64,000 nt of DNA from Allocoleopsis franciscana PCC 7113 (GTDB lineage: Bacteria; Cyanobacteriota; Cyanobacteriia; Cyanobacteriales; Coleofasciculaceae). The position numbers and the translations under genes are program-made. Positions within the stretch are counted from its first letter, which is position 1; every line of letters starts with the position of its first letter. The stretch is from contig NC_019738.1 in assembly GCF_000317515.1 (NCBI RefSeq), positions 4,614,001-4,678,000 of the forward strand. The letters are read 5' to 3'. Positions 36,301 to 45,937 of this stretch are shown one piece after another. The notes under the pieces are model-generated. The model was not told the DNA's origin. It searched no databases and saw only the letters and a program-made list of their open reading frames with translations.

Positions 36301-36997
36301 GACGGATACCCGCTACAAGGATATTAAAAACTCCCAGATTCTAGCGATGGGGGCATCGCAATTTGTCGAGCAAAAACCCTTACCGGCTGTGCCGCTAGAA
36401 TTATCCACGATTACTGATTCTTTGTGGCAAGGCGAATTCTTTCTTAACGAGGCATTTACCCTAGGAAATCTTAAGGCACAGCGACAACAGCAACCGTTTG
36501 GGATCATCCATTTGGCTACTCATGCTTCTTTCCAAGCAGGGAGTCCCGGCAACTCTTACATTCAACTTTGGGACACCAAACTGCGGTTGAATCAACTACG
36601 AGAATTAGGCTGGAATAATCCACCCGTCGAGTTATTAGTCTTGAGTGCCTGTCAGACAGCTTTGGGGAATCAGGATGCTGAATTAGGCTTTGCAGGGTTA
36701 GCTGTGCAAGCTGGGGTTAAGTCAACTTTGGGCAGTTTGTGGTTTGTCAGTGATGAGGGAACGCTGGGGTTAATGACAGAGTTCTATCAGCAGCTAAAGC
36801 AGGTACCGATTAAGGCAGAGGCATTGCGACAAACACAACTGGCAATGCTTAAAGGACAGGTGTATCTCCAAGGAAGCCAATTAGTCACGAGTACTCAATC
36901 AGCGCCTCTTTCAGAAGCACTCGCCCAGCTAGGAGACAAAAATTTTGAACATCCTTATTTTTGGGCGGCTTTTACGTTGGTTGGGAATCCTTGGTAA
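33320..36997 (+). CDS. Secreted TPS haemagglutinin-type protein with C-terminal CHAT protease
   Basis: A signal region ([20 protein letters not shown]) is followed by a two-partner-secretion domain (about residues 50-290) with the hallmark [34 protein letters not shown] and [17 protein letters not shown] beta-rich stretch leads to a Pro/Asn/Ser repeat (coding 35198-35305) and a Gly/Ser/Thr-rich linker. The last ~330 residues are a CHAT caspase-like domain: [20 protein letters not shown], catalytic His in IIHLATHAS, catalytic Cys in [12 protein letters not shown]. The TPS part implies export through a TpsB pore, which is not in the window. A surface-exposed or released protease is inferred. 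The start may be ATG 33320 or GTG 33296. A paralogue lies at 56835. Confidence 0.9.
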   Translation: MIRKIFTQSTHPCPNFFRKKKRAQQEKILTFFLLPFAGFFFPSLVKAQSIVPAADGTGTVVTPTNNQIDITGGQLSGDGTNLFHSFSQFNLNQNQIANFLSNPSIQNILGRVSSGDASIINGLIQVTGGNSNLFLLNPAGIVFGSNASLNVPASFTATTATGISFGNNWFNATGVNDYQSLVGTPNTFAFNTSTPGAIVNAGNLAVGQGQNLTLLGGTAVSTGQLSAPGGHITVAAVPGSHWVRLSQQGSVLSLDIQPLTGNGSQPEQWTFPVASLPQLLTGGNAGNATGLAVNSDGTVQLTGSGIGVETGDVVAQNVTAQTATLSANHNLTLVESQLITTGNLTLLAKDTVRVRDSVTNPFMVQAGGNLYIQGDRHIDILALNHPQTPFTSGGQLSLVSNGDISGDAHFASNGFSILNLAGAPGNFVSLYDPIISSNGDVTFGNYTGVALKVESTGSITGGNITITGPDTALLAGSDPDIPILQSSPALILRAGLTTLANALNAPIQVGQTTFTSSGTSSSPASITVGNIDTSNQGQGSAGPVILSAPGNITTNNITSNDQGPGDAGSVTLTSTQGNIITGDILANDQGPGNAGSITLTAGGTNTIGVTNVQNQGPGNNGTLSIVPSPNPSPSPNPSPSPNPSPSPNPSPSPNPSPSPSPSPTPSPSTSPNPIPVPTPSPTSNSPTTNTGGSPTSTDSGSTISNTGGSSTSTNSGGTTSNTGGNTTSNAGGNATSTDSGSTTSNTGGSPTSTDSGNANSPGGDTTNTDGRAEEPTQASTNAAQSNSDSTPDSAEAASQLFSRLEGLFSRQYQDYFGLPVDTAVSTLADARNILLNIEQSTGVKPALIYVAFVPQNESREKTASQELGKENRLSQSKNQSKNSDRLELLVVTAQGVPIRKPIEGATREQVMKVADEFRSEVTRSRRDKSYLAPSRQLYRWIVAPIEADLKARGIENVSMVMDIGLRSLPIAALHDGQQFLIEKYSVGLMPSLTLTDTRYKDIKNSQILAMGASQFVEQKPLPAVPLELSTITDSLWQGEFFLNEAFTLGNLKAQRQQQPFGIIHLATHASFQAGSPGNSYIQLWDTKLRLNQLRELGWNNPPVELLVLSACQTALGNQDAELGFAGLAVQAGVKSTLGSLWFVSDEGTLGLMTEFYQQLKQVPIKAEALRQTQLAMLKGQVYLQGSQLVTSTQSAPLSEALAQLGDKNFEHPYFWAAFTLVGNPW
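35198..35305 (+). repeat. Six tandem 18-bp units inside the CHAT gene
   Basis: Five identical units CCCAGTCCGAATCCTTCA and a sixth with two changes encode PSPNPS repeats. Perfect copies favour slippage, so linker length may vary between strains. Confidence 0.95.
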
Positions 36998-37078
36998 TGT
37001 TGTTTTTGGCTGGATTCATTGATTAAAAATTGATGGAGTTGGCTCTTAATCATCGAATCTGTTTGCCTTGCAATCATA

Positions 37079-37131
37079 TTTTTTAACGCTCCAGAGCGCA
37101 GAGGGGGACGCGGAGGAACGCCGAGGTTTGT
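37079..37131 (+). repeat. TTTTTTAACGC-type dispersed repeat, copy 2
   Basis: Starts TTTTTTAACGCTCCAGAGCG and continues GCAGAGGGGGACGCGGAGG; matches the copies at 14859 and 54948. It separates the CHAT gene from the convergent CheW gene. Confidence 0.7.
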
Positions 37132-37159
37132 GATTAATCCCATGTAAATGGAAAGGATA

Positions 37160-37684
37160 TTACAGTTGAGCAGAAAGTTCTTGGAACATTGGCAGGAGTC
37201 GGTCAACATCCAGGACAAAAATAGTGATGGATGTTTCATTTTGGGGAATAACTGCTACATGACTCGCGACATCTAACGTATCTGAACGGCGGTAAGACTC
37301 TGGTAAAACCCGAATCATTCCTCGTGAAACTTCCATTAAAGCAGGAGTCTCATTAACTGGAATTCCATAGAGTTCACCTGTGATATTTTGTACAACTATT
37401 AGATAGCTGCTTAGGTTAGATTCGCTGATTTGGCTAGCGTTAAAAAAGCGTTGATGCAAATCTACAACGGTAATTTCACCCTCACCTAAGTGAGTTATTC
37501 CTACTGCTTTCAATCCACTCCCATAAGTAGATGTATGATTAACCACTTTGTAAACTGACTCAATCCGTAAAGCCAGATTTAGACGCCCAATGTTGAAGAC
37601 GATGAGTTTGACTAATGATGTAATTTTCCTTGTTCTGGAAAGTTCAGGCTCACCAGATTGTAAGTGAAGTAACAGATTGTTCAT
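37160..37684 (-). CDS. CheW-like adaptor, second copy of the hmp locus
   Basis: The CheW fold is seen in VKLIVFNIGRLNLALRIESV, GITHLGEGEITVVDLHQRF, YLIVVQNITGELYGIPVNET and ITIFVLDVDRLLPMF. An N-terminal arm of about 22 residues precedes it. CheW proteins link receptors to the CheA kinase in arrays at the membrane. The gene starts 25 bases after hmpE and is therefore the last gene of the chemotaxis operon; hmpC at 44564 is the other CheW. It is more divergent than a standard CheW, so it may serve another receptor or dampen signalling. Confidence 0.87.
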   Translation of the reverse strand: MNNLLLHLQSGEPELSRTRKITSLVKLIVFNIGRLNLALRIESVYKVVNHTSTYGSGLKAVGITHLGEGEITVVDLHQRFFNASQISESNLSSYLIVVQNITGELYGIPVNETPALMEVSRGMIRVLPESYRRSDTLDVASHVAVIPQNETSITIFVLDVDRLLPMFQELSAQL

Positions 37685-37708
37685 AAGTTGTAAAAGACGG
37701 ATTGAAGA

Positions 37709-40700
37709 CTAAACAGGTATTCGTTCAACAGTCGGTTGACCCATGAGCTGTTTAATTGCCACTAAAAACTCTTGTTCTAAATAAGGCTTAGTAAAGTAAG
37801 CATTAGCCCCTAATTGCATGGCTAACCATCGATGCTTATCATTACTTCGGGAGGTCAACATAACAACCGGAATGGTCGAGATTTGAGGGTCTTGGCGACG
37901 ATGACTCAAGAATTCAAAGCCATTCATGTTTGGCATTTCAATGTCACAAATTACTAATTCTACGGATGAACTTTGCTGCAATCGTTCGATTGCTTCCCGC
38001 CCATCTCTGGCTTGTAAGACTCTAATTCCGGCTCTTTCTAAGCTGAGAGCCAAGGTTCGGCGCAAGGCAACGGCATCATCCACCACCAAAACGGTTGGCG
38101 TTTTCATCGGTGTGCTATGAGGCAAGCTGTTGCTGAATGATGCACTTCCCGGTGCGGCTGACTCCATCAGCATCGCCTGCGGATTCAATCCTGTCGTTGT
38201 CGCCGTTGCCGCTGCACTTTGGGCTAAGAGTTGATCGAGCAGAACCGTTGCATCAATCACAGGAATCACACTGCCATCCCCCAAAATGGTACAACCGTAG
38301 GTGGAACTGGGAGGTGCGATCGCACTTCCAAACGGTTTGATCACCAGTTCTTGCTCGGTTACCAATCGATCCACTTCTAACGCTAGAAAAGTGTTTTCTT
38401 GGCGCAGGACTAACATGGGCGACGCCCAACTCTCCGGCGTCGGTACAGCCAGTAACGCTCGGCTGGGAGATGTGTCCGGTAAGGGACAGGCATACTCCAA
38501 AAGCTCAGTCAGTCGATAGGTGGGCACAATTTCTCCGCGCCAGTGCAAAAACTGCTGGCTTCCCGAATACTTAATTTGCTCCGGTTTAGGAATAACAATT
38601 TCTTCAATACTGTCAGACGGCAACGCCAGCGCTGTGGAACCGCTGAAACAGACGAGTAACTTGGCAATGGTTAAGGTTAACGGCAGGCGTAAGCTAAACG
38701 TGGTACCCACTCCCGTCTCCGAAGAAACCCCAATCGTGCCTTTGAGCGATCGCAATTGTGATCGCACCACATCCAATCCGACACCCCGTCCCGAAAGCTC
38801 ACTCACTTCACTGGCGGTGGAAAATCCCGGCTCGAAAATTAAGTTGAACAAGCGACTCGTGGGAATCATCGCCAGTTGTTCAACTGACACCAACCCTAAT
38901 TCCACCGCCCGACGACTAATCCGTTCGAGATTTAAACCTTGACCATCATCCTTAACTTCAATGACGGTTTGACTGCCTCGGTGGTAAGCTTTAATTTCAA
39001 TTTGACCTTGTTCCGGTTTCCTCAAGCTGCGTCGAATGTCTCTCGATTCGATCCCATGATCGAAGGCGTTCCGAATTAAGTGCAGCAAGGGATCGAAGAG
39101 TTTTTCCAAAACGGCTTTATCCACCAACACTCCCGTACCACTCAGCTTTAAACTGATCGGTTTGTGATAAGTGGTCGATAAATCCCGCAACATCCGAGGA
39201 AAACGGTTGAGTACTTCCCCTAGGGGCAACATTCGCGCCCACATCAGTTCATCCCGCAATTGAGTTAGCATTTGTCGCTGTCGTTCCAGCGTCTGATCCG
39301 TCGCCTTTGCAAACAAGACAATATCATCCACCGACTCTTCAAGCTGCATCATCTCTTCGAGGAGTCCTTGCAACTCAGAGTGAACAACTCCATAGTTGTC
39401 CAATTCCAGAGAGTCAAAATCATCAAAATTTGATTGCGCAACCTTGAATGTTCCCAACGGATCTAAAATCCGGGGTAGTGACCCTAAGTTGTGGCGTTCT
39501 GGAGCAATTAGCATTTTGTCTGACAAGTTCTGCAATTGACCCACCAAATTTTGCACACGAGAAAATCGATTCAGCAGTTCTCGAACCGATCCCTGGAGTT
39601 GCTCATTTTGCAGCGAGAGTCCATTGCGGTTAATGGCAAGCTCACCCACTAAATTATTCATCCGTCCCAATCGTTCCACATCAACCCGCACCGATAGGTT
39701 AGGCGTGGGAGCCGCTTCACTCTTCGCTCCAGTTGGAGAATTAACGGTTGTGGAATCTTGAATATTGACTTTAGAATTGGGTGTCAAGCTATTAGCGATC
39801 ACCTCTATACTTGATTCAGCAAGCTCTGGTAAACTCTCAAAGATTTGCTCAATCTGATGAATCGCTACTTCTAAAGTCTCTGGTGTTGAACTGAGCTCAA
39901 TCTCTTCTGAGGTTTGTGCTTGAAGTGCATCGAATGACGATGTCACCGGGACGATAGCGCTTGATGTTGGAGCCTCTATCTCTACAGGAATAAAAGCATC
40001 CCCAAAACCCTGCTCTAATGCAGGAATCCCTGCTTCCGCCTCATCCGTTATTCCTATCGCTTGTGCCCATTCAACCTCTAGGATTTCACTATCTGATACC
40101 AACTTGCTGTCAAAGGCAGCAGACTTGTTCTCTCGTTCCCCGTCCTCACCAAAGCTTAGGCACTGTTCCCCTGCTATATCAGGGGTAGCCATAGCCCCGC
40201 CAAAGATGTCTTCAAGTGAGGGAATAGGGTCTTCTATTTCTGCATGGGTTAGCTCGAATAGCGAAGAGATGGTTTCTTCATTGGGTTCAATATTGGCCTC
40301 GAATAACGAAGAAATATTGTCTTCAATCGGTTCAATATTCGACTCGAATAACGAAGAAATATTGTCTTCACTCGGTTCAATATTCGGCTCAATGATGGAA
40401 CGGGTGATCTCTTTGGTGACCTCTTTACTGGGTTCAACGCTCAGTTCAAACGAAGAAAATAGGTTGTCTTCCGCTGCTTCCAAGCTCGGCTCAAACAGTG
40501 AAGACATGCTATCTTCGGCTGGAGCAACACTCAGATCAAATAGGGAGAAGATATCGTCTTCAACGGGTTCAAAGCTTGGCTCTAGCTCGACAATCGACTC
40601 AGTTATTGGAGTAGCGGTATTGGCTAAGGCGATTAAAGCTGGAGACGGTTTAATCTCAACACAAGAGCGAGTGCTAGAATTTCTACCTGCGAGTACGGCA

Positions 40701-41416
40701 ACTCTTGCCATCTGAAAGTCCACCAGCGCTAGTTGCGTAATCTCTAAAGCGCGGTCAGGGTGAGCCTTCAGAGCCGCTAGGGTGGTGTGAGCGATCGCGC
40801 CAAAATCGGGCAAGTTGAGAAACTCGGCAAACCCCGCAAACACTTCCGCTTGTGCCCTCAGTTCTCCTGCTACTTCATAGTTTTGAGGATTAGCGACAAC
40901 AACAGTGAGGCGTTCTACTCCCTGAGCCACATCGACTTCAAAAATCGACTGAGTCATATCCACGCCCAAGTCGGCTGAACTCGGCATGTAAGTGTCTGCT
41001 TGGCTCAATTGCTCACTAAAGCGTTCCTCAAGCTGGGCAAAGATGGGTTCGGCTAAGTCAAAGGCTTGGGAGGGGTCAAAGTAACCGGTTTGAATCTGCT
41101 CCATTAAAGGAAGACGCAGACAGTCGTAGGCTTGCAGCAGTTGACTTTCCAGGTCAGTATCAACGTGTAACTCATCGCTGTAGAGTACCTTGAAGATATT
41201 TTCTAGGCGGTGAGCGAGGGTGGCAATTGCTTCGAGTTCTACGCTAGCGGCTCCACCTTTAATCGAGTGGGCAAATCGCATCAAGTTGTGAACGTGGCTC
41301 GTATTTTTCTCCTGCTTCAGGGTGAGCAAACCTGATTCGATCGCCTGTAACAGTTCGGGAGCTTCTTCGATAAAAAACTGATAGGCTTGGTCGCGGATCT
41401 CAGGATTGAGTGCCAT
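37709..41416 (-). CDS. hmpE: Hybrid CheA histidine kinase with C-terminal receiver
   Basis: CheA/PilL-type kinase for type IV pilus motility. ATG at 41416 (MALNPEIRDQAYQFF) opens an Hpt domain with phosphorylated His in MRFAHSIKGGAAS. A P2-like region follows. Residues about 270-410 are an acidic linker of near-repeats with SSLFExxIEPxEDNI, unusual for CheA. Then come the dimerisation region, the ATPase boxes (HLIRNAFDHGIE, DDGQGLNLE, GRGVGLDVV), the CheW-like regulatory domain and a receiver (TVLVVDDAVALRRTLAL, acceptor in LVICDIEMPNMNG). It matches the CheA of hmpABCDE in Nostoc punctiforme and pilL in Synechocystis. The upstream extension to 41521 reads through simple ATTGG repeats and is not coding. 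Confidence 0.93.
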   Translation of the reverse strand: MALNPEIRDQAYQFFIEEAPELLQAIESGLLTLKQEKNTSHVHNLMRFAHSIKGGAASVELEAIATLAHRLENIFKVLYSDELHVDTDLESQLLQAYDCLRLPLMEQIQTGYFDPSQAFDLAEPIFAQLEERFSEQLSQADTYMPSSADLGVDMTQSIFEVDVAQGVERLTVVVANPQNYEVAGELRAQAEVFAGFAEFLNLPDFGAIAHTTLAALKAHPDRALEITQLALVDFQMARVAVLAGRNSSTRSCVEIKPSPALIALANTATPITESIVELEPSFEPVEDDIFSLFDLSVAPAEDSMSSLFEPSLEAAEDNLFSSFELSVEPSKEVTKEITRSIIEPNIEPSEDNISSLFESNIEPIEDNISSLFEANIEPNEETISSLFELTHAEIEDPIPSLEDIFGGAMATPDIAGEQCLSFGEDGERENKSAAFDSKLVSDSEILEVEWAQAIGITDEAEAGIPALEQGFGDAFIPVEIEAPTSSAIVPVTSSFDALQAQTSEEIELSSTPETLEVAIHQIEQIFESLPELAESSIEVIANSLTPNSKVNIQDSTTVNSPTGAKSEAAPTPNLSVRVDVERLGRMNNLVGELAINRNGLSLQNEQLQGSVRELLNRFSRVQNLVGQLQNLSDKMLIAPERHNLGSLPRILDPLGTFKVAQSNFDDFDSLELDNYGVVHSELQGLLEEMMQLEESVDDIVLFAKATDQTLERQRQMLTQLRDELMWARMLPLGEVLNRFPRMLRDLSTTYHKPISLKLSGTGVLVDKAVLEKLFDPLLHLIRNAFDHGIESRDIRRSLRKPEQGQIEIKAYHRGSQTVIEVKDDGQGLNLERISRRAVELGLVSVEQLAMIPTSRLFNLIFEPGFSTASEVSELSGRGVGLDVVRSQLRSLKGTIGVSSETGVGTTFSLRLPLTLTIAKLLVCFSGSTALALPSDSIEEIVIPKPEQIKYSGSQQFLHWRGEIVPTYRLTELLEYACPLPDTSPSRALLAVPTPESWASPMLVLRQENTFLALEVDRLVTEQELVIKPFGSAIAPPSSTYGCTILGDGSVIPVIDATVLLDQLLAQSAAATATTTGLNPQAMLMESAAPGSASFSNSLPHSTPMKTPTVLVVDDAVALRRTLALSLERAGIRVLQARDGREAIERLQQSSSVELVICDIEMPNMNGFEFLSHRRQDPQISTIPVVMLTSRSNDKHRWLAMQLGANAYFTKPYLEQEFLVAIKQLMGQPTVERIPV

Positions 41417-41539
41417 AGTTTCGTGATGGGGAATTGGTAATTGGGCATTGGTGATTGGGCATTGGTAATTGGGAAAAAAAGAATGCCAGGAAGACAAGGG
41501 ATAATTTTCCCAATTACCCATTACCCATTACCGATTCTT

Positions 41540-44383
41540 TTAACCGACTTTGAACTGACCCACTTCTGTTTCTAGGGCTTTCGCTACTTTTAGGAGTTGC
41601 TCAAAGGAAGAGGATACAAACGTGGCTTCTTGGGAGGTTTTTTCCGCGATCGCGGCGACGTTGGTCATGGTTTGAGTCACGGCTTGGGAGGCTTGGGACT
41701 GAACAACGGTGGCTTGGGTAATGGATGCAACCAAGTCGCTAATCTTGGAACTAACGGTGGTAATTTTGTTCAGACTCTGGCGGGTTTCATCCACGAGTTT
41801 GGTTCCCATCACAACCTGCTCAGTACCTGCTTCCATGGCAGCAACCACCTCATTAGTTTCCCCTTGAATCGCAGCCACGAGTTTTTCAATTTCGCTGGTG
41901 GCTTCTGCTGATTGCCGTGCGAGCGATCGCACTTCATCCGCAACCACCGCGAAGCCTCGTCCTTCTTCCCCGGCGCGTGCCGCCTCAATACTGGCGTTCA
42001 ACGCTAGCAGGTTCGTCTGTGCGGCGAAGGTACTAATCAGGTTAACGACGGTAGAAATCTTTTGGGACGATTCACCTAAGTGTTTGACTTTTTTGGCTGT
42101 TTCTGCCACTGTTTCTCGAATTGCCAGAATCCCGTCTACTGTACGGTTCATGGCTTGGTCACCTTCTTCCACCGTTTGAGAGGCTTCGACCACAGCGGCT
42201 AAGGCTTCTTCTGCGTTGCCCGCCACCAATTGCACCGATTGCGCCATTTCTTGTGCTCGATCTAGAGCCAGTGCAATTTCCTCGGCTTGGCGTAAGGCTT
42301 CCGTCGATAGTGATTGAATCGAGGCTTCATTACTACTGGTCGTTTGAGCCACCTGACTGGCGGCTTGTTGCACTTGAAGCACGATTTTCCGCAAGTTACC
42401 TACTGTAGCGTTGTAGGAGTCAGCGATTGTACCAATTTCATCCGCTGTTACCTTTGCCCGGATAGTCAGATCCCCTTTACTAATCGGGTCTACTTCCTGG
42501 AGCAAGTCTAGAGCACGTCGCTGTAAGCCTTCTTTGAGTTGGCGCTGCTCTTGAGCCAGTTGTTCCGTTTGTTCAAGTAGGAGTACACGGTCGAGGGACA
42601 GACCCATCTGAGCCGCTAATTGCTGGAGGAAGTTGATCTCCGAGGATTGCCAAGTATGGGCAGTTTCGCAGTGGTGAGCCATCAGCAACGCATAAGGCCG
42701 ACCTTCATTGAGAATCGGGACTTCCACACTGGCTCTGATTTCCAGACGTTCCATTACTCTCAACTGCTCTGGCGCAAGATTGGCGTTGAGGATGTTATTT
42801 ATGGGCTGAATACTACCCTCGATATACGCTTCGAGTTGCTGCTCTGATACAAAAGAGTGATCAATTTTGGTAATCAGGGCACTGGGCCAACCTCTTGCCA
42901 CCGATTCAGATACGATTTCCCCATCCCCATTGGGGTTGAAGCGATAAATCACAATGCGATCAACGTTCAGGCTTTTACGGGCATCATCCACAACTTCACC
43001 GAAGAGATTATTCAATTCCTGCGAACTTAGAGCACGAGAACCCGTCACTTTGGTGAGTAGGAAGGCTCGTTCAGCAGCGAGTGTTTGTTCTTGCACAAAC
43101 GTCTGTAGCTGTTCCGCCATCACGTTAATGTTCGATCCCAGTTCGGCAATTTCATCTTCCCCTTGAATTTCTAGGCGGGTTTCCAGTTCTCCCTGACCAA
43201 TTTTGTCCACCGCGCCTGCCGCCGAGAGAATGGGACGTACCGTGCGGTTGGTGACGAAAATCGCGATCGCACTCACCAAGACGGCTGTGATTAAAGTACC
43301 AAGCGATACGGCTAGAAGTAATTGTCTCTGGGGTTCAAATGCAAGTCTTGTTGGCTGTGCAATAATGACTTGCCAGGGCAAATCAGGTAAGCCTTCTAGT
43401 TTTGTAAACTTGGTAAAGCCGAACAATTTCTCAACCTTCTCCGCCTGATCGTTAAAGATTAAAGTATTAGGTTTGTCAGCAGCTTGCAGTTTAGATAAGC
43501 CTGGGAAAATGGGCAGAGGCTCTTTAAATTCCTTACTTTTCTGCGAACCCAGAAAAATTTTGTTGATCGCGGTGTCAATCACATAATATTCGTCTCCACT
43601 TGCAGCGAAGTTTTTGCTCAACTCATCTAGACTTTCAACTGGCAAACGGGCGCGGACAATGGCAATTGTTTTACCCGTAACGCTATCTTTTACAGGTGCT
43701 GCAATGTTAATCGCAGGTCTTTCAGGATTTGCAGAAACCCTAGGTATGATCGCACTAGTAATGACGGGTTTATCTGTTTTAAGAACGTCTTGAAAATATT
43801 CCCGATCACTTTGATTGGGTAAAGGATCGCTTTTAGATTTGAGAATGACATTGCCCTTCAAATCACTTACAGAAATAAGGTCATAGGTTTTATAATTTTC
43901 GACGATTTCGTCTAAAGATGCTTCTTTTTCCTCAACAGAAATTTTGTCTCTAAACTCAGCTTTAGTGAGAAAGTTACGCCGAGATATAACTTGAATATCC
44001 CCATAACGTTCCCGCATGAAGCGTTTGAGCTTATCTTCCAAACCAGCAGCACGGTCTAATTTGACCGTAGCAATTTGTTCCGTAAACCCTCGGTTTGCAA
44101 AATAATAGCCAATTCCACCCGTTACTAGCACTGGGATAGTACCAAGACTAATAGCCAATATTGCGGCTTTGGTTCGCAGGCTGCTCCATTGAAAACCGTG
44201 GCGTTTACGGTCTGAGAAAGGCGCTTTGGGAATCAGTAATCCAGGCTCACTTATACCCGTGTTATGAACTGGAAGCGCATGATTACCAGCCGTTCCACCT
44301 TCAAGCTGAAGAGTCTTAGAAGAGGGCATACGACCGTTTCCGTTCGTGTCATTTTTAGAAGAATTAGGAGAAATCTGAGTCAT
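41540..44383 (-). CDS. hmpD: Methyl-accepting chemotaxis protein, PilJ/HmpD type
   Basis: A polar N-terminal arm precedes a first membrane segment ([21 protein letters not shown]), a periplasmic Cache-like sensor ([12 protein letters not shown] to [16 protein letters not shown]), a second segment ([20 protein letters not shown]), a HAMP, a GAF domain (about 460-620), a second HAMP and the methyl-accepting signalling helix pair with [20 protein letters not shown] and [15 protein letters not shown]. The GAF has no obvious bilin Cys. It would signal to HmpE via HmpC. ATG at 44383 with GAGGTG six bases upstream is preferred. A 150-bp gap with no gene separates it from hmpC. Confidence 0.93.
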   Translation of the reverse strand: MTQISPNSSKNDTNGNGRMPSSKTLQLEGGTAGNHALPVHNTGISEPGLLIPKAPFSDRKRHGFQWSSLRTKAAILAISLGTIPVLVTGGIGYYFANRGFTEQIATVKLDRAAGLEDKLKRFMRERYGDIQVISRRNFLTKAEFRDKISVEEKEASLDEIVENYKTYDLISVSDLKGNVILKSKSDPLPNQSDREYFQDVLKTDKPVITSAIIPRVSANPERPAINIAAPVKDSVTGKTIAIVRARLPVESLDELSKNFAASGDEYYVIDTAINKIFLGSQKSKEFKEPLPIFPGLSKLQAADKPNTLIFNDQAEKVEKLFGFTKFTKLEGLPDLPWQVIIAQPTRLAFEPQRQLLLAVSLGTLITAVLVSAIAIFVTNRTVRPILSAAGAVDKIGQGELETRLEIQGEDEIAELGSNINVMAEQLQTFVQEQTLAAERAFLLTKVTGSRALSSQELNNLFGEVVDDARKSLNVDRIVIYRFNPNGDGEIVSESVARGWPSALITKIDHSFVSEQQLEAYIEGSIQPINNILNANLAPEQLRVMERLEIRASVEVPILNEGRPYALLMAHHCETAHTWQSSEINFLQQLAAQMGLSLDRVLLLEQTEQLAQEQRQLKEGLQRRALDLLQEVDPISKGDLTIRAKVTADEIGTIADSYNATVGNLRKIVLQVQQAASQVAQTTSSNEASIQSLSTEALRQAEEIALALDRAQEMAQSVQLVAGNAEEALAAVVEASQTVEEGDQAMNRTVDGILAIRETVAETAKKVKHLGESSQKISTVVNLISTFAAQTNLLALNASIEAARAGEEGRGFAVVADEVRSLARQSAEATSEIEKLVAAIQGETNEVVAAMEAGTEQVVMGTKLVDETRQSLNKITTVSSKISDLVASITQATVVQSQASQAVTQTMTNVAAIAEKTSQEATFVSSSFEQLLKVAKALETEVGQFKVG

Positions 44384-44563
44384 GGAACACACCTCGTCAA
44401 ATATAGGGGGTTTTTGCGGTTAGACGGACTAAAAAGACATGCAAATCCAAAGCTCTATTTGAGCTAGATCCGAAGAAAATATTGGGCTAGATTTTAGATA
44501 AAAAACCTAATCTAGAATGACCCTATTTCGTTATTTATTCATCATTCCTCATTTTTGTTAAGT

Positions 44564-45112
44564 TCATTTAGGCATCGATCCGATAATGGCTTGACCATCT
44601 ATGACAACTAGCATTTCACCGTTCGGTTTCAACCAGTAACCCCGTAAAAATGGAGCGAGTTCAGGGGTAACCGTGGACGCTGGCGGGGATTGAATCCAAT
44701 CAGGGTTACACAACTCAATATCTTCTACACGATTCACCACAACGCCTAACATTTGGCTTTTCAATTTATTCGGCGCGGACTGATTGGAATGAGCTTGGAG
44801 TACAATTGCTCGATAAATTGAACTACTATTCGCTTGTCGATGCCAGGGAGTAAGTCCTACTAAATGACCTAAATCTATCATCCAAAGAATTTCCCCGCGC
44901 CAATTGTAGACACCCATTACCCAGGCAGGCATGTGAAAAATCGGTACAATTTGCCCATTAGGAATTGTCAGTACTTCAGTCAGTTGTTCCATCGGCAATA
45001 AGGCAGTTGTATTGGGCATCAGATGAAACCGCAAAAACTGCTGACTGGCTTTTGAGGAAGCTGTTTCTGTAGGTAATAATAGAGAATCTGGAACGGCTAA
45101 GGAATCAGACAT
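44564..45112 (-). CDS. hmpC: CheW-like adaptor protein
   Basis: A CheW fold in 182 residues: QFLRFHLMPNTTALLPMEQL, PAWVMGVYNWRGEILWMIDL (the characteristic GVxNxRGxIxxxxDL), and SQMLGVVVNRVEDIELC. It couples the receptor (next gene downstream, hmpD) to the CheA kinase. Order and content match hmpC of Nostoc punctiforme and pilI of Synechocystis. Upstream, 45113-45480 holds no gene but one hairpin (45256-45279). Confidence 0.9.
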   Translation of the reverse strand: MSDSLAVPDSLLLPTETASSKASQQFLRFHLMPNTTALLPMEQLTEVLTIPNGQIVPIFHMPAWVMGVYNWRGEILWMIDLGHLVGLTPWHRQANSSSIYRAIVLQAHSNQSAPNKLKSQMLGVVVNRVEDIELCNPDWIQSPPASTVTPELAPFLRGYWLKPNGEMLVVIDGQAIIGSMPK

Positions 45113-45255
45113 TAATCCAAGCGGGGGTTAGCGGAGCGAGACAACATTCAAGACGGAGCAAAATTTTGGGTTAAGGAATAATACGAAGTCGCGGCCTGGA
45201 AAGGTTAGGCAAGGTCAATCCTGTTGATACCTGTAGATGCCGAACCTACCGAAGA

Positions 45256-45279
45256 GAGAGGGTATTTTATTTCCCTCTC
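45256..45279 (-). other. Hairpin between hmpB and hmpC
   Basis: GAGAGGG and CCCTCTC form a 7-bp stem with a 10-base AT loop. It may be a processing or partial termination site inside the operon. The rest of 45113-45480 holds simple ATTAG-like repeats only. Confidence 0.4.
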
Positions 45280-45480
45280 CCCCTTCATTGCTGGGTTAAA
45301 GTAGAAGGTTACCCAAAATTAATCCATATTGTTCAATAAAATTTTTGTAGTTTCTTAGCTTTCCATCATTAGTGATTAAGTGATTAGGAGTTAGGGCACG
45401 CTTTCACATTTATCATCACCAATGACTTATGACTCATCACTACCAATTAGAGAACAGAGGAATGATTTCGAGGTGATACT

Positions 45481-45846
45481 TTAGCTCTTGATTAGTTGTT
45501 TAACGGTGCGGACGAATTCGTCTTGATCGACCGGCTTAGCTAAATAAGCATCTGCTCCCTGTTTCATTCCCCAAAATTTATCCATTTCGCCTCCTTTCGT
45601 CGAACAAATCACAATGGGGATGTTGCTGGTAGCAGCGGCAGCTTTGATTTCACGACAGACTTCAAATCCACTAGAGCCTGGTAAGACCACATCTAGAATG
45701 ATGATGTCTGGCTTCTGGTTATTCAGTTTAGCGAGAGCTTCTTCTCCACTGTTAGCGGTCACAACATTGAGACCTCCTTGCTGTAAACAGCGGCTCAGAA
45801 TTTGCATATCGGTCATGGAATCGTCAACAACTAGAGCTGTACTCAT
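45481..45846 (-). CDS. hmpB: CheY/PilH-type response regulator
   Basis: A single receiver of 121 residues: ALVVDDSMTDMQILSRCL with the acidic pair, acceptor Asp in DIIILDVVLPGSSGFEV, Thr/Ser switch in IVICSTKGGEMD and Lys in AYLAKPVDQDEF. It accepts phosphate from HmpE and sets pilus motor activity or direction. ATG at 45846 (MSTALVVDD) has GAGGA upstream and is better than the start at 45870. It lies directly after hmpA. Confidence 0.92.
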   Translation of the reverse strand: MSTALVVDDSMTDMQILSRCLQQGGLNVVTANSGEEALAKLNNQKPDIIILDVVLPGSSGFEVCREIKAAAATSNIPIVICSTKGGEMDKFWGMKQGADAYLAKPVDQDEFVRTVKQLIKS

Positions 45847-45937
45847 GATAGTTTCCTCAGTAAATAACAACAGAAATTAAGAAAAGATGACTGGCAGGTT
45901 AGTCGGTTGGATGTTCAACTTTAAAAGATTCAACGTT

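Noticed and set aside
40104-40715. 203-residue plus-strand frame
   Set aside because: It is the mirror of the repeated acidic linker in hmpE; Ser-rich sequence caused by the opposite strand's codons.
41417-41521. N-terminal extension of hmpE
   Set aside because: Encoded by simple ATTGG/ATTACCC repeats of the intergenic region; a normal Hpt start lies at 41416.
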